A stretch of 64,000 bases of DNA from GWE2-42-39 sp963668595 (GTDB taxonomy: Bacteria > Bacteroidota > Bacteroidia > Bacteroidales > Prolixibacteraceae): assembly GCA_963668595.1 (NCBI GenBank), contig OY764876.1, positions 3,906,001 to 3,970,000 on the forward strand, read 5' to 3'. The translations under genes and the position numbers were made by a program. Position 1 is the stretch's first letter; every line of letters begins with the position of its first letter. Below, one piece after another: positions 61,624 through 64,000 of this stretch. The notes under the pieces were generated by a model. That model was given only the letters and a program-made list of their open reading frames with translations. It made no database searches and was not told where the DNA came from.

Positions 61624-62922
61624 GTGAACTCAACAATTAAGAAAAAAGTTGTATCGGGGGAGGTGTTGGTCCCCTTTATCTTAATCACCAGCCTTTTTGC
61701 CCTTTGGGGATTCGCCAACGACATCACCAACCCGATGGTGGCGGCATTTAAAACAGTTATGGAAATATCGAATGCAAAAGCAGCTTTGATTCAGTTCGCT
61801 TTTTATGGCGGTTATGCAACCATGGCCATTCCTGCCGCATTAATAATTAAACGATATTCCTATAAAGTTGGCATCATTGTAGGCCTGTCGCTCTACGCGA
61901 TTGGAGCCTTAATGTTTTTTCCCGCAGCTCAGTTCGAGATGTTTGGCTTCTTCCTGCTATCGTTATATATTTTGACTTTCGGATTGGCGTTTCTTGAAAC
62001 AACTGCCAATCCATATATTTTGTCTATGGGAGACCCGGCAACAGCAACCCGCCGGTTGAATTTAGCTCAGGCATTTAATCCGATGGGATCTTTATTGGGA
62101 ATGGTTGTCGCATCACAGGTAATACTTCCTCACCTGATTTCAGATAGGCGAGATACTGCCGGAAATTTGATTTTCGACACGTTAAGCGCGGCAGAGAAAG
62201 CAAGCATTCGTACGCACGACCTGGCTGTAATCCGAAACCCATACGTAATGCTGGGTTTTGTTGTCATTGCCATGCTGGTGGTTATTGCTGTTTCAAAAAT
62301 GCCTAAGCGGGATGACGAAGGACAGGCAGTACGAGCCATTGATTCGGCTAAACGACTAGTGAGAAATAAAATCTACCGGGAAGGCGTAATTGCCCAGGTG
62401 TTTTATGTCGGCGCGCAGATCATGTGCTGGACATTTATTATTCAGTATGCTGAAAATTTGGGATTGTCGAAAGCCGAAGCTCAGCGGTATAATATTGCAG
62501 CAATGGTAATTTTTCTGCTTAGTCGTTTTGTTAGCACCGGATTGATGAAATACCTGAATGCCCGATTTATGCTGATGATTTTTGCAATTGGTGGAATATT
62601 AACAACTACGGGAGTTATTCTTATTCAGGGAATGCCCGGATTATATTTGTTGGTTGCAACCTCTGCATTCATGTCTCTCATGTTTCCAACTATTTATGGT
62701 ATTGCACTCGAAAATGTAGGTGGCGACGCAACACTTGGCGCTGCAGGTTTGGTAATGGCCATTGTAGGGGGCGCGTTAATGCCACCGTTGCAAGGACTCA
62801 TTATTGACCAGGGAAACATTGCATGGTTGCCTGCCGTTAATTTTTCTTTTGTTCTTCCGCTGATTTGCTTTCTGGTAATTGCGGTTTATGGCTACCGCGC
62901 TTATGGAAGTCTGAAAAAGTAG
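61624..62922 (+). CDS. FucP-type L-fucose:H+ symporter-like transporter
   Basis: GTG start at 61624. 432 residues, 12 helices. FALWGFANDITNPMV, FLETTANPYILSMGD and RRLNLAQAFNPMGS are the FucP signatures. Imports L-fucose or close relatives by proton symport. 191 bp after the mutarotase; ends in a hairpin terminator. The operon may extend to it or it may have its own promoter. Confidence 0.92.
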   Translation: MNSTIKKKVVSGEVLVPFILITSLFALWGFANDITNPMVAAFKTVMEISNAKAALIQFAFYGGYATMAIPAALIIKRYSYKVGIIVGLSLYAIGALMFFPAAQFEMFGFFLLSLYILTFGLAFLETTANPYILSMGDPATATRRLNLAQAFNPMGSLLGMVVASQVILPHLISDRRDTAGNLIFDTLSAAEKASIRTHDLAVIRNPYVMLGFVVIAMLVVIAVSKMPKRDDEGQAVRAIDSAKRLVRNKIYREGVIAQVFYVGAQIMCWTFIIQYAENLGLSKAEAQRYNIAAMVIFLLSRFVSTGLMKYLNARFMLMIFAIGGILTTTGVILIQGMPGLYLLVATSAFMSLMFPTIYGIALENVGGDATLGAAGLVMAIVGGALMPPLQGLIIDQGNIAWLPAVNFSFVLPLICFLVIAVYGYRAYGSLKK

Positions 62923-62993
62923 AATTAAATAATCGGGTAGAATGTGATTATTAACCGGAGTATTCGCCTATTACTATTATAATAGTAATGTAT

Positions 62994-63040
62994 AATTAGT
63001 CCGAAGTGTTAAGTTAATCTTATACTCCGGACTAATTTTT
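62994..63040 (+). terminator. Hairpin terminator after FucP-like gene
   Basis: AATTAGTCCGAAGTGTTAAG pairs with CTTATACTCCGGACTAATT with few mismatches, followed by T5. Sits 70 bp after the symporter. Confidence 0.8.
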
Positions 63041-63116
63041 TAGTAAAAGTTCAGATTTAATATTGGCGTTACGTTCGTCTGTATTACAAGGGCTATTTTT
63101 GGGAAATTTTTTAAAA

Positions 63117-63881
63117 ATGCTGATTGATACTCATTCCCATATTTATTTAGAAGATTATTCCGATGATCTCGACCAGGTTATCGAAAGGGCTTATCAGTGC
63201 AACGTGCGGAAAATTGTATTGCCGAATATTGATAGTTCATCATTGAAGAGCATGATTGATTTGGCCAATGCATATCCGCAGATTTGTTATCCGTTGATTG
63301 GTTTGCATCCTACTTCAGTAAATGAAGATTACCAGGATGAGTTGCAATTAGTCGAGTTCTGGCTGAAAAAGAGAAAGTTTTTCGGAATTGGAGAAATTGG
63401 TATCGATTTATATTGGGACAAAACATTTCTTGAAGAGCAAACATTTGTTTTTCGTCGCCAGCTTCAATTAGCAAAGGAAAGTAATCTGCCAGTGGTGATT
63501 CATGTGCGTGAATCGTTCGATCAGGTTTATGAAGCTCTTCTAAGCGAGCTGGATGAGAACCTGACAGGCGTTTTTCATAGTTTTACCGGTAATCTGGAAC
63601 AAGCCAATAAGGTGATTCAAGCCGGATTTAAAATCGGAGTAGGAGGAATTGTGACATTTAAGAATTCTGATTTGGCAGCAATGCTTCGTCACCTTGATCC
63701 CAAACACCTGGTTCTTGAAACCGATTCTCCCTATTTGACTCCGGTTCCTTTCCGTGGAAAAAGAAATGAAAGTTCATACCTTATATATACAGCACAAAAA
63801 GTAGCTGATATTTACCAAACAACTGTTGACGAAATTGCTCGTATTACAACAGAAAATGCTGAGAAACTTTTCGGTATTTAA
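63117..63881 (+). CDS. TatD-family metal-dependent hydrolase
   Basis: ATG at 63117 (MLIDTHSHIYLEDY); an upstream TTG at 63063 is unlikely. 254 residues. Metal site HxH in THSHIY, EIGID, HVRES, HSFTGN and ETDSPYLTP are the TatD set. Nuclease involved in DNA repair or turnover. Lies 46 bp before the asparaginase gene. Confidence 0.95.
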   Translation: MLIDTHSHIYLEDYSDDLDQVIERAYQCNVRKIVLPNIDSSSLKSMIDLANAYPQICYPLIGLHPTSVNEDYQDELQLVEFWLKKRKFFGIGEIGIDLYWDKTFLEEQTFVFRRQLQLAKESNLPVVIHVRESFDQVYEALLSELDENLTGVFHSFTGNLEQANKVIQAGFKIGVGGIVTFKNSDLAAMLRHLDPKHLVLETDSPYLTPVPFRGKRNESSYLIYTAQKVADIYQTTVDEIARITTENAEKLFGI

Positions 63882-63927
63882 AAATTACTTTGCTTAAATT
63901 TGGGGCTCTAATCAATAGCCCGTAAGC

Positions 63928-64000
63928 GTGGAAAAAAAACCTTCGATCCTCATTATTTATACAGGAGGAACTATTGGGATGGTGCAGAAAGACTCCGACG
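63928..64000 (+). CDS. ansA: L-asparaginase (type I), 5' part only
   Basis: GTG at 63928 followed by EKKPSILIIYTGGTIGMVQKDSD, the asparaginase catalytic Thr motif TGGTIGM. Cut by the window edge after 24 residues. Start GTG inferred by position. Confidence 0.8.
   Translation, partial: MEKKPSILIIYTGGTIGMVQKDSD

Noticed and set aside
1..64000. tRNA or rRNA genes
   Set aside because: Read through all intergenic spaces without finding a cloverleaf with a T-arm or rRNA core; a covariance-model scan would settle this.

Overview
The window looks like chromosome from a member of the Bacteroidota, probably order Bacteroidales/Marinilabiliales. The evidence is promoter boxes of the TAnnTTTG type instead of sigma70 boxes, many secreted lipoproteins and beta-barrel proteins, LytS/LytTR signalling, an XRE-cupin/acyl-CoA ligase pair, FucP-type sugar transporters and an S9 peptidase. 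Genus cannot be set from the sequence alone. No rRNA, tRNA, CRISPR array, transposase or phage gene was seen.

Layout. 0-3.6 kb: mannose use operon (class I mannose-6-phosphate isomerase cut by the window edge, ROK sugar kinase-like protein, sugar MFS transporter). 3.6-13.2 kb: mixed housekeeping and envelope genes (YczE-like membrane protein, CDF metal exporter, LytTR/LytS pair, ExbB-like protein, acyl-CoA ligase with XRE-cupin regulator, zinc ribbon plus acetyltransferase). 13.4-19.4 kb: an accessory stretch with an ankyrin protein, an AT-rich RteC-like protein, a TIR-domain protein, small lipoprotein and membrane proteins, and many palindromic repeats. 19.4-26.6 kb: DNA repair and shikimate genes (HAD-EEP-uvrB operon, aroB-aroA). 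26.6-34.8 kb: a second accessory stretch with a GIY-YIG remnant, lipoproteins, a BACON-like/propeller lipoprotein with its barrel partner, a NagX-like acyltransferase, a transglutaminase and an orphan PD-(D/E)XK-like protein. 34.8-52.4 kb: tadA, aspS, a tightly overlapping LolA-like/YidD/TPR operon, MlaFE-like transporter, manC, MscS channel, S9 peptidase, lipoproteins and a GroES-like protein.

53.3-62.9 kb is the most interesting block. A LacI-type regulator diverges from a run of genes for a GDP-mannose 3,5-epimerase, a two-domain protein joining a cytidylyltransferase-like domain to a fucokinase-type GHMP kinase, a five-bladed-propeller glycosidase-like protein, a second mannose-1-phosphate guanylyltransferase, a GH29 alpha-L-fucosidase-family enzyme, a RhaM/fucose-type mutarotase and a FucP-type symporter. 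Together they could release, import, phosphorylate and activate an L-fucose-like sugar such as L-galactose and exchange it with the GDP-mannose pool. That would be a nucleotide-sugar route linking L-galactose and mannose metabolism, resembling the plant GDP-mannose/GDP-L-galactose pathway. The direction and the sugar are inference. A TatD nuclease and the start of an L-asparaginase gene close the window.

A second theme is dispersed palindromic repeats: four copies of a 15-bp-stem hairpin with paired base changes, about 120-bp direct repeats on both sides of the TIR gene, and 24-bp direct repeats on both sides of a small membrane-protein gene. These mark the accessory segments and suggest they were assembled by repeat-associated exchange.
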